From the NCBI GenBank assembly GCA_035513175.1, contig DATKCN010000347.1:1-13974 (forward strand): DNA of 13,974 nt. Reading direction: 5' to 3'. Numbering within the stretch: the first letter of the stretch is position 1; the number at the start of each line of letters is the position of its first letter. The DNA is from DATKCN01 sp035513175. GTDB taxonomy: Bacteria; Chloroflexota; Chloroflexia; Thermomicrobiales; CFX8. Shown piece after piece: positions 7,833 through 13,974 of this stretch. A program made the translations under genes and the position numbers. The notes under the pieces are model-generated. The model searched no databases. It was not told where the DNA came from and saw only the letters and a program-made list of their open reading frames with translations.

Positions 7833-7925
7833 TTAGCCCCCGATGCGGGACATCTCCACCTTCTTGAGGTGGATGGTGTTAGCCGAGCGGATCTCCCATC
7901 GCGCGGCGCAGCCATCAACGATCGT
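7833..7925 (-). pseudogene. C-terminal fragment of an unrecognised gene (gene X)
   Basis: The - strand frame ends in DGCAARWEIRSANTIHLKKV, then EMSRIGG and a TAA stop at 7833. The last 19 residues (IRSANTIHLKKVEMSRIGG) are identical to those at 13915-13974, with six codons differing only at the third base. Upstream of about 7925 the frame runs into the opposite-strand DinB-like gene without a credible start, so only the tail of the gene remains. I do not recognise the family. The right-hand boundary is approximate. Confidence 0.6.
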
Positions 7926-8038
7926 AGAACAAGTGACTCGGGTGCTGGAGGCACGAGCATCATTCAGTTGACGGCCGCCCGTTCGTGTGGACAATGGCCT
8001 CGTCTCTTGTATGTCGCTAACATGAAAGGGGGGGACGC

Positions 8039-8521
8039 ATGGCGCGCCGAGCTGAGGAGTTGGCCGAGCGGTTCCACCGGGCACGTCAGGAATTCATCCG
8101 CGTTATCGATAGCTGCGATGCCAGCCAGTTGCAGGCACACTGTCACGGAGAGCAATGCACCGTCGCAGCACTCGCCTCACACGTCGCGGGTTTCCATGCG
8201 CTCGGCGCCCAGTGGGTACAGCAGGCCGTGCGGGGCGAGGAACTGCCAACCATCACTATGAATGACATCGACGCGATGAACGCCGAACAGACGGTGCGGG
8301 ATGCCAACCGTAGCCCGCAGGACATCCTGCAGGAGCTGCGCGAGCACGGAGGCGCAGCGGAACAGGTGGTCCGAAGTGTGAGTGACGATGATCTGGACCG
8401 CACGGTGCAGTTCCCCTTGCTCGGTGGCGCGGTATCGATCCAACGCCTGATCGAGATTGTCGTCATCGGTGATGTCGAGGGCCATCTCAAGAGCATCAAG
8501 GCCGCGATTGCGACGGGCTGA
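8039..8521 (+). CDS. DinB-like / MDMPI-type small protein
   Basis: A 160-residue soluble four-helix protein of the DinB/mycothiol-maleylpyruvate-isomerase type. Seen: helix 1 RAEELAERFHRARQEFIRVID, then TVAALASHVAGFHALGAQWV with His48 and His53, a helix QDILQELREHGGAAEQVV, and GDVEGHLKSIKAAI with His149. The last part has a single His (preceded by Asp145) rather than HxxxH, so the metal site may be altered. Substrate unknown. The ATG at 8039 follows a G-rich ribosome site (AAAGGGGGGGA, 8025-8035). It faces the TIR gene ending at 8561 and has no partner on its own strand. It is only distantly like the 298-residue DinB-like protein in this window. Confidence 0.7.
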   Translation: MARRAEELAERFHRARQEFIRVIDSCDASQLQAHCHGEQCTVAALASHVAGFHALGAQWVQQAVRGEELPTITMNDIDAMNAEQTVRDANRSPQDILQELREHGGAAEQVVRSVSDDDLDRTVQFPLLGGAVSIQRLIEIVVIGDVEGHLKSIKAAIATG

Positions 8522-8560
8522 TACCCGTTGCTGGAAGAATGGTCCTTGCTCAAATCATCG

Positions 8561-11122
8561 CTATATTTCGTGATGCTGATCGTCGTGCAAGGCGAGGGTC
8601 GTCGCTTGGTCGAGTGACATCTGACGTCCGATGGCCCACTGCCGTAGCATTCGATCGTCGCCGAGCGCAGCTCGCGCGCGTGCGACAGCGGCGTCATAAT
8701 CTGGCCGCAGCCGCCCGTAGAGCGCCATCTGATGCGATTCGTGCATACGTTCTGCTGCGCCGTAGAGCTGCGCAGCGCGTTCGTAATGCCCGGTCTCGAC
8801 CGCAATCTGGGCGAGGCGTACAAGGGTATCGGCGACGCTCAGCTCATCCCCTTGCTCGATGAATTGTAAGAGACTGGCACGATACCATCCCGCGCTTTCA
8901 TCAAATCTTCCTTCAGCCAGCGTCACATCTGCGAGGCGTTGCCACGTCGTGGACAGATACCACTCGTCTCCCACCTGCTCGAACTCAACCACCGCTTGAA
9001 GCAGCATCAACCGCGCCGCCTCGAAATCGCCACGCGCGTAGAGTGTTCGTCCAAAACAGGAGTGCCCGAGCGCGACGCCCCATGGATCGCCAGCCACTAC
9101 GAACGCATCAATGCTCTCCCCAAACAGGCGCATCGCCAACGTGAGGTCGCCGGTTTCATCACGCAGATGCGCAAGTTGATGCAGGCCAAACGCGCCGTAC
9201 CATGTGTCTCCGAGTGCCTCGGCGGTCCGGGTACCTTCAGACACTGGCTCGACGGCGGCCTCCACCTCACCCAAACGCCAGCGAAACATCCCTTTCCCGA
9301 TGCTGGCTTTGGCATGCAGAAGGCCCGACGTCAATCCCTCGGCTTCGAGCACCAGCGCGAGCCAATCATGGCCCTCACGAAATCGGCCCTGAATGAACCA
9401 GAACCATACTAATGCAACGGCAACACGCGCTCCGACGACACCCTCTACCAAGCCGTCTCGCAACGAATGACCCATCGCGGCCCGAAGGTTGGCCTGCTCG
9501 GCGTGTAGCAGTCGCAGGACATGGCGTTGCTGAGGCCCCCGGATGGCCGCATCTGCCCCTTCTGCCATCTGTGCCATCAGGACGGCGTGGTCGGCGTACG
9601 CCGCAACATGCTCGCCTGCCGCCAGCAGTTCCAGCTCAGCGAACTCTCGGATCGTTCCGAGCATCGAGAAGCGCACCTCGTCATCCGATTGCTCATGCTG
9701 GGTCACGAGGCTCGCGTCCACGAGTACGGACATCCCGTCGAGTACGTCGATACGTAGGTCATCGGCTGCACACACGACGGTCTCGGCGCTCGGCATGGTC
9801 CACCCGCCGACGAAGACCGAGAGCCGCCTGAACAGCCGCTGCTCGTCGGGAGTGAGGAGGTCATATGACCATCGCACCGCATCAGCCATCGTGCGTTGGC
9901 GGTCGGGCAGATCGCGTGCGCCTCCAGTCAGTGCGGCGAGCGGATGCTCAAGTTGGGCAAGAAGTGCCATAGGTGTGAGCACCTTCGTGCGAGCAGCGGC
10001 TAGTTCGATTGCCAGCGGCAGTCCATCCAACCGAGCACATATCGCAGCGATCGCCGCGATGTTCTCAACCGTCGGCTGGAAGTCGGACCGCACGCTTTGC
10101 GCCCGATCCACAAATAGACGGATCGCCGGAGAATCGCCCTCGGTTCCGTCCATTGGCCCACCCGTTCCCCTGCCAACTGACAGCGGCTGGACAACAAACT
10201 CTCGTTCGCCTGATACGTGCAGTGGTACCCGGCTGGTGGCGAGCACATGGAGGTTGGGGCAGGTCCGCAAGATCGAGCTGACCTCCCGCGCCGCCTCGAT
10301 CACTTGCTCAACGTTGTCCAGCAACAGCAGTAGCTGCTGCGATCCTACCGCGCGACCAAGGGTCGTGAGGATTGGCTCGTCACCTGCCTCGCGAACACCA
10401 AGAGTTGCTGCAATGGTTGGGACCACGAGCGCTGGATCACGCAGCACGCTGAGGTCTACGAACACAACCCCATCCGGAAAGTCGGCGATGGCCGCCTGAG
10501 CAACGGCCACGGCAAGGCGCGTCTTTCCCACGCCGCCCGGTCCGACCGTCGTCACCAGCCGTGAGGTGCGGAGAAGTTCGGCGACGGAAGCAACCTCCTC
10601 CGCTCGACCGACAAGGGGAGTGAGTGGTGTAGGAATCGCAACGAGCGACGGCATTGGAGAGGCGGGCGATGATACTCCAGTGGATGCGGGCGACAGCGCA
10701 TGGACGCTAAGTCGCGATACGGCCTGTTCGACTCTAGGGAGCCACGTCTCGCTGGGTTGATCGAGCACCTCAATCCACTGCGCCGTAGCCAGCCAGTAGG
10801 CGAGGTCGTTGGGCACCGGAGTCGCGTCGAGAAGCAACGGTACGCAGGGCTTGTCATGCTGCCACGCCAGCGCAATCTCCTGCCGCACGTTGCGCGATGC
10901 CAGCGAGGCTGCCGAGGACATCAGGACGAGCGCAGCGCAGCCCTCAATCGCGTCGGCAATACTCCCGCCCCAATTCGCTCCCCCGGCGATATCGTGCTGA
11001 TCGAGCCAGCACTCGATGCCCGCACCGCGCAGCGCTTCCACCACACGCAGCACCCGCTCGCGGTCAGCGCTGGCGTAGGAGATGAATACATAGGGTCGAT
11101 CACTGTCGAGCGTCGGATGCAT
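8561..11122 (-). CDS. TIR-NB-ARC-TPR (NLR-like STAND) protein, downstream paralogue
   Basis: 853 residues, soluble. TIR domain at 9-135 (YVFISYASAD, WLDQHDIAGGANWGGSI) with Glu82 in NVRQEIALAW, the place of the catalytic Glu in NAD-cleaving TIR domains. Linker 136-170. NB-ARC ATPase with P-loop GPGGVGKT 194-201, Walker B LLLLLDN (Asp269), sensor LATSR (294-298) and GLPLAIELAAAR (367-378). Winged helix to about 500 (RFSMLGTIREF). TPR-type helices 510-780. Then a tail at 783-846 ending LRQWAIGRQMSLDQATTLAL, known from AfsR/LuxR-type ATPases. Such proteins are thought to sense an invader through the TPRs, oligomerise with ATP and let the TIR domain consume NAD; that role is inferred here. The ATG has GAGG five bases before it and its own promoter, 67 bases after the upstream paralogue. 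Confidence 0.92.
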   Translation of the reverse strand: MHPTLDSDRPYVFISYASADRERVLRVVEALRGAGIECWLDQHDIAGGANWGGSIADAIEGCAALVLMSSAASLASRNVRQEIALAWQHDKPCVPLLLDATPVPNDLAYWLATAQWIEVLDQPSETWLPRVEQAVSRLSVHALSPASTGVSSPASPMPSLVAIPTPLTPLVGRAEEVASVAELLRTSRLVTTVGPGGVGKTRLAVAVAQAAIADFPDGVVFVDLSVLRDPALVVPTIAATLGVREAGDEPILTTLGRAVGSQQLLLLLDNVEQVIEAAREVSSILRTCPNLHVLATSRVPLHVSGEREFVVQPLSVGRGTGGPMDGTEGDSPAIRLFVDRAQSVRSDFQPTVENIAAIAAICARLDGLPLAIELAAARTKVLTPMALLAQLEHPLAALTGGARDLPDRQRTMADAVRWSYDLLTPDEQRLFRRLSVFVGGWTMPSAETVVCAADDLRIDVLDGMSVLVDASLVTQHEQSDDEVRFSMLGTIREFAELELLAAGEHVAAYADHAVLMAQMAEGADAAIRGPQQRHVLRLLHAEQANLRAAMGHSLRDGLVEGVVGARVAVALVWFWFIQGRFREGHDWLALVLEAEGLTSGLLHAKASIGKGMFRWRLGEVEAAVEPVSEGTRTAEALGDTWYGAFGLHQLAHLRDETGDLTLAMRLFGESIDAFVVAGDPWGVALGHSCFGRTLYARGDFEAARLMLLQAVVEFEQVGDEWYLSTTWQRLADVTLAEGRFDESAGWYRASLLQFIEQGDELSVADTLVRLAQIAVETGHYERAAQLYGAAERMHESHQMALYGRLRPDYDAAVARARAALGDDRMLRQWAIGRQMSLDQATTLALHDDQHHEI

Positions 11123-11186
11123 GCTGGCCTCGATGTCGTGGCGCAGTTGAGGCAGTCAGCATAGCCACCTTCGGGTGCGCTGGCAA
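11105..11186 (-). repeat. 82-bp TIR leader repeat, copy 2
   Basis: Gap-free counterpart of 7700-7781 and 13764-13845. It covers the first codons, the GAGG site, the short leader and the promoter of the downstream TIR gene, ending 3 bases before the stop codon of the upstream paralogue. Confidence 0.85.
11158..11186 (-). promoter_or_regulatory. Promoter of the downstream TIR gene
   Basis: -35 TTGCCA (11181-11186), 17-base spacer, -10 TATGCT (11158-11163) on the - strand. Both boxes and the spacing are kept in three leader copies while the spacer bases differ, which argues that the boxes matter. The gene can therefore be expressed apart from the paralogue before it. Confidence 0.65.
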
Positions 11187-11189
11187 CCA

Positions 11190-13781
11190 TCAATCGTTCG
11201 CATCCTGCGCAGCACGCGCATCTCCAATGGCATGACGCAGGAGAGCGACGTGATCTTGCTCCCCCAGCGCCTGGTACGTTTGAAGTGCTTCCTCCAGCAG
11301 TGGCAACGCCTCATTCGCTCTACCCGCGTCCATCAGTACCCGGCCCAGCTGCTCCTGCTCGTAGGCGCGAAACTCGGCAACACCAAGCTCGGTCGCTATG
11401 CACAGGCTCTCGTCATAGATTTCGATGGCTCGATCCCATGCGCGCATACGATGGAGGAGACCACCGAGCCGATTGGCGGTGAGGCGGATACGCCATTTGT
11501 CGCCCGACTCGCGGGCCAGTTCGTGGCTTTCATCATGAAGCCGCAACGCCGTCTCCAGGTTGCCGATCTGCTCCTCCAGCATCCCGAGATAGCTCAGAAC
11601 CATGCCAAGCTGCCATCGATCTCCCAGCCTGCGATAGATCGCTTCACTGGCGTCGAGATGCGCCCGGATAGCGGCCGGAGGGTGAGTCATACTGCCCCAG
11701 CCAAGGACGCCGCACACTCCCAGATAGAGCCGAGTCTGGCCAATTCCCCACTCGTTCCCCTGGACATCGAACAGGTGATGGGCCTCATGCAAGGAATCGA
11801 CAGCACGGTCCACGTCAATCTGCCCGAAGGCAAGGGCAGCAATGATCAGCGCGTGCGCCAGGCCGTTCGGCTGATCCAGCGCGCGCCACAGAGACACTGC
11901 CGCGCCTGAATACGCCTGAGCAGTGGTGAAATCCTCCTGATAAAACGCCAGCCGGGCCAGACCAGTCATCGCGGTGGCCCGCGCTGCGGTGGGCGCCTGC
12001 TCTGCGTCGTTCGCGAGAGCCATTTCAAGCGCCGCGCGCCCTTCAAGGAAGTACCCTCGCAAGTACCAGAACCACGAAAGGGATCCCGCAAGCTCGAGGT
12101 TCGTTGCTGGATCGGCACGCAACGACCATGCGAGCGCCACCCGCAGATTCCCGAGTTCCACCTCGAGCTGTTCCAGCCATTGTGCGCGGTCTGCGCTCAG
12201 CAGATGCTCGTTCGCCTTCTTCGCCAGCCGCAGGAACGTCGCGGCATGCGCGCGCTCGACGGCATTGATGTCACCGCTGGCTGCTAGCTGCTCGACACCG
12301 AACTCACGAATCATCACCAGCATCGCGAAGCGCACGGCGCCCTCCGGCTGCTCGGACTGGACGATCAGACTCTTGTCCATGAGTGATGCAAGTCCGTCCA
12401 GCAGGTCGATGCCGAGATCATTGTCCGCGTTGACGACCGCTTCACCGGTCTCCAGCGTCCAGCCACCGACAAAGACAGACAATCGCTGCAAGAGGCGCTG
12501 CTCGCTCGGCGTCAGCAGCTCGTACGACCACCGAACCGTGTCACGCATTGTGCGCTGCCGATCCGGAAGGTCGCGCGCGCCTCCCGTCAGAAAGCGCAGC
12601 GGATCAGTCAGTCGGTCTACCAGTGCCTGAGGCGGTAGCAGTCGCGTTCGTGCAGCTGCCAATTCGATGGCGAGCGGCAGGCCGTCCAACCGACGACAGA
12701 TCGCGATGACCGCGTCGGCGTTCTCAGGGGTCAGATCAAAGCCGGTCTTGACTGAGCGAGCGCGCTGGACGAAAAGCGCAATAGTCGGGTTGGCGCGCAG
12801 CCGCTCGATATCCATGCCGCTATCCTGCTGAGGCAGCTGGAGCGGAGCAATGCTGTACTCGGCTTCTCCTGAGATACGAAGCAGCTCGCGGCTGGTGGTA
12901 AGGATGGCGAGAACCGGGCAGGCGGTGACTAGACGGCTGATGTCGCCGGCGGCCTCGACCACCTGTTCAACGTTATCGAGGATCAGCAGCAGGCGGCGTG
13001 GCCGGAGCACCGTCGCGAGCGCATCGGCAATCAGCGTCTGACCTGACTCTCGCACGCCAACTGCAGCCGCAATCGTCGGTAGCACGAGGGTCGAGTCGCG
13101 CAGCGGCGCCAGATCGACAAAGACAACTCCATCCGCGTACGAATCGCTCAGCCGGTGTCCGGCGGCGATAGCCACGCGTGTCTTGCCGATGCCACCGGGA
13201 CCGGTGAGCGTCACGATCCGTTCGGTGTGCAGCAGCGCCGCAACCTCCGCCACCTCCTGCTCGCGGCCGACGAACGACGATGCCGGACTGGGAAGATTCG
13301 CCTGGGCAGTCGGGCGCAGAGTTGGTTGCGCCACTGGCACACGAGCGCCAGTCCCCTCGCGCTGGATTAATGGCTGCAGCGCACGAGCAACCTTCGGCAA
13401 CCACGCCGCGGTCGGATGATCCAGCACCTCGATCCACTGGGCGGTTGCCAGCCAGTATGCGATGTCGGTAGGCACTGGGGTCGCGTCAAGTAGCAACGGC
13501 AGGCAGGGCTTCTGGTGCTGCCACGCCAGCGCGACCTCCTGGCGGACGTTCCTTGAAGCCAGCGAGGCTGCGGATGACATGAGGACAAGCGCGGCACAGT
13601 GTTCGATGGCTCCAGCGATGCTGCCACCCCAGTTGGCCCCACCGGCAATATCGTGCTGGTCGAGCCAGCAGGTAATGCCCGCATCACGAAGCGCTTCGGC
13701 CAGAGGCAGCACCTGCTCGCGGTCAGCGCTGGCGTACGAGATAAATACATAGGGTTGATCACCGTCGAGTGTCGTGTGCAT
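11190..13781 (-). CDS. TIR-NB-ARC-TPR (NLR-like STAND) protein, upstream paralogue
   Basis: 863 residues, soluble. It is collinear without gaps with its neighbour through residue 500: TIR 9-135 with Glu82 (NVRQEVALAW), P-loop GPGGIGKT 194-201, Walker B LLLILDN (Asp269), TTSR sensor (295-298), GLPLAIELAAAR 367-378, winged helix (RFAMLVMIREF) to about 500. Hand-counted identity to the neighbour is 110/131 in the TIR part and 178/320 over 181-500. The C-terminal half (about 510-850) is TPR-like (QLGMVLSYLGMLEEQIGNLE, DRAIEIYDESLCIATELG, EALPLLEEALQTYQALGE) but resembles the neighbour only loosely and lacks its AfsR-type tail. Expected role: ATP-driven sensor with a TIR NADase effector (inferred). 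The ATG has GAGG five bases before it and a conserved promoter. TGA stop, then 67 bases to the next paralogue. Confidence 0.92.
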   Translation of the reverse strand: MHTTLDGDQPYVFISYASADREQVLPLAEALRDAGITCWLDQHDIAGGANWGGSIAGAIEHCAALVLMSSAASLASRNVRQEVALAWQHQKPCLPLLLDATPVPTDIAYWLATAQWIEVLDHPTAAWLPKVARALQPLIQREGTGARVPVAQPTLRPTAQANLPSPASSFVGREQEVAEVAALLHTERIVTLTGPGGIGKTRVAIAAGHRLSDSYADGVVFVDLAPLRDSTLVLPTIAAAVGVRESGQTLIADALATVLRPRRLLLILDNVEQVVEAAGDISRLVTACPVLAILTTSRELLRISGEAEYSIAPLQLPQQDSGMDIERLRANPTIALFVQRARSVKTGFDLTPENADAVIAICRRLDGLPLAIELAAARTRLLPPQALVDRLTDPLRFLTGGARDLPDRQRTMRDTVRWSYELLTPSEQRLLQRLSVFVGGWTLETGEAVVNADNDLGIDLLDGLASLMDKSLIVQSEQPEGAVRFAMLVMIREFGVEQLAASGDINAVERAHAATFLRLAKKANEHLLSADRAQWLEQLEVELGNLRVALAWSLRADPATNLELAGSLSWFWYLRGYFLEGRAALEMALANDAEQAPTAARATAMTGLARLAFYQEDFTTAQAYSGAAVSLWRALDQPNGLAHALIIAALAFGQIDVDRAVDSLHEAHHLFDVQGNEWGIGQTRLYLGVCGVLGWGSMTHPPAAIRAHLDASEAIYRRLGDRWQLGMVLSYLGMLEEQIGNLETALRLHDESHELARESGDKWRIRLTANRLGGLLHRMRAWDRAIEIYDESLCIATELGVAEFRAYEQEQLGRVLMDAGRANEALPLLEEALQTYQALGEQDHVALLRHAIGDARAAQDAND

Positions 13782-13845
13782 GCTGGCCTCGATGTCGTGG
13801 AGCAGCTGACGACGTCAGCATAGCCATCAGTGGCAGCGATGGCAA
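13764..13845 (-). repeat. 82-bp TIR leader repeat, copy 1
   Basis: Gap-free counterpart of the copies at 7700-7781 and 11105-11186. It covers the first codons, the GAGG site, the leader and the promoter of the upstream TIR gene. Confidence 0.85.
13817..13845 (-). promoter_or_regulatory. Promoter of the upstream TIR gene
   Basis: -35 TTGCCA (13840-13845), 17-base spacer, -10 TATGCT (13817-13822) on the - strand, about 35 bases before the ATG. Same boxes and spacing as the downstream paralogue. Confidence 0.65.
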
Positions 13846-13890
13846 CGGCTACGCGCGCCGACGCGCCATAGCGTCAACGAATGACAGCGC

Positions 13891-13914
13891 CGACAGAGGC
13901 GACAGAGGCGACAG
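13891..13914. repeat. 9-bp tandem repeat between gene X and the TIR promoter
   Basis: cgacagagg is repeated twice plus a six-base partial copy, directly after the gene X stop codon. It is absent from the matching place at 7782-7832. Confidence 0.7.
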
Positions 13915-13974
13915 TTACCCGCCGATGCGCGACATCTCGACTTTCTTGAGGTGGATGGTGTTGGCCGAGCGGAT
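13915..13974 (-). CDS. C-terminal end of gene X (runs off the window)
   Basis: The last 19 codons and TAA stop of a gene on the - strand that continues beyond the window, reading IRSANTIHLKKVEMSRIGG. The same 19 residues end the fragment at 7833, with six third-base differences and no amino acid change, so this is a protein-coding end kept by selection. The family is not recognised from so short a piece. It lies 133 bases before the TIR start and could be read into the TIR gene. Confidence 0.6.
   Translation of the reverse strand: MRSANTIHLKKVEMSRIGG

Larger units (their letters stand above)
7520..8038. other. Gene-poor stretch holding a decayed TIR locus
   Basis: About 520 bases with no intact gene. 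7520-7657 shows nothing recognisable. 7658-7717 is a TIR start-codon stub, 7700-7781 a copy of the TIR leader and promoter, and 7833-7892 (perhaps to about 7930) the C-terminal end of another - strand gene. Same order as at 13764-13974, so this is a third, collapsed copy of that locus. Confidence 0.7.

Noticed and set aside
8028..8034. Run of seven Gs before the 160-aa DinB-like gene as a phase-variable tract
   Set aside because: Short, and simply forms the ribosome binding site; length change would alter spacing only slightly.
9543..10499. Open frame of 318 codons on the + strand inside the downstream TIR gene
   Set aside because: It overlaps the NB-ARC region in antisense; Ser/Arg-rich composition without motifs.
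11123..11155. In-frame extension of the TIR proteins upstream of the ATG (QL-HDIEAS similar in all copies)
   Set aside because: An in-frame TGA precedes it, there is no ATG, GTG or TTG in it, and it lies between the promoter and a GAGG site well placed for the annotated ATG; similarity is explained by duplication of the leader.
11123..11162. Possible short upstream ORF beginning at the ATG in TATGCTGAC of the TIR leaders
   Set aside because: That ATG is part of the inferred -10 box, so it should not be present in the transcript.
13891..13914. 9-bp tandem repeat as a CRISPR or iteron array
   Set aside because: Fewer than three full copies and no spacers; not enough for either.

Overview
The window looks like a chromosomal stretch from a GC-rich, free-living bacterium. 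The long TIR/NB-ARC/TPR proteins in the AfsR/LuxR-ATPase style, the DinB-family and SnoaL-like small enzymes, and the composition would fit Chloroflexota (Thermomicrobia-like) or Actinobacteria. This placement is inference; no rRNA or marker gene is present to fix it.

Left block (1-5636, + strand, very GC-rich): two genes overlapping by 11 bases. The first (1329 aa) joins a complete subtilisin-type S8 protease domain (Asp188, His234, Asn324, Ser392) to a thermolysin-like zinc protease domain (HETTH at 850-854, Glu877, His959) in one chain, with no signal peptide in the reading frame seen. The second (551 aa) is a metallo-beta-lactamase-fold hydrolase of the ComEC-like type (THEHWDH at 83-89, GHHGSH at 433-438). 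They look translationally coupled and probably act together, apparently in the cytoplasm. This is the least described arrangement in the window.

Middle block (5637-8560, mixed strands, less GC-rich around 6890-7800): a perfect 20-bp palindrome after the MBL gene; a small four-cysteine protein gene on the - strand with a start or frame problem; a 298-aa DinB-like protein on the - strand; a divergent SnoaL/NTF2-like gene; about 520 bases without an intact gene, which hold the wreck of a third TIR locus; and a second, 160-aa DinB-like gene.

Right block (8561-13974, - strand): two tandem paralogues of a TIR-NB-ARC-TPR (NLR-like STAND) protein, 863 aa (upstream) and 853 aa (downstream). Their TIR domains are about 84% identical by hand count, their NB-ARC/winged-helix parts about 56%, and their TPR sensor halves are only loosely related. 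Each has its own copy of an 82-bp leader with a TTGCCA-N17-TATGCT promoter and a GAGG ribosome site. A third copy of that leader at 7700-7781 now drives only a 19-codon stub. It is followed, as in the intact upstream locus, by the C-terminal end of another - strand gene whose last 19 residues are identical in both places. The array has therefore been duplicated, diverged in its sensor half and partly deleted, as expected of immune or conflict genes.
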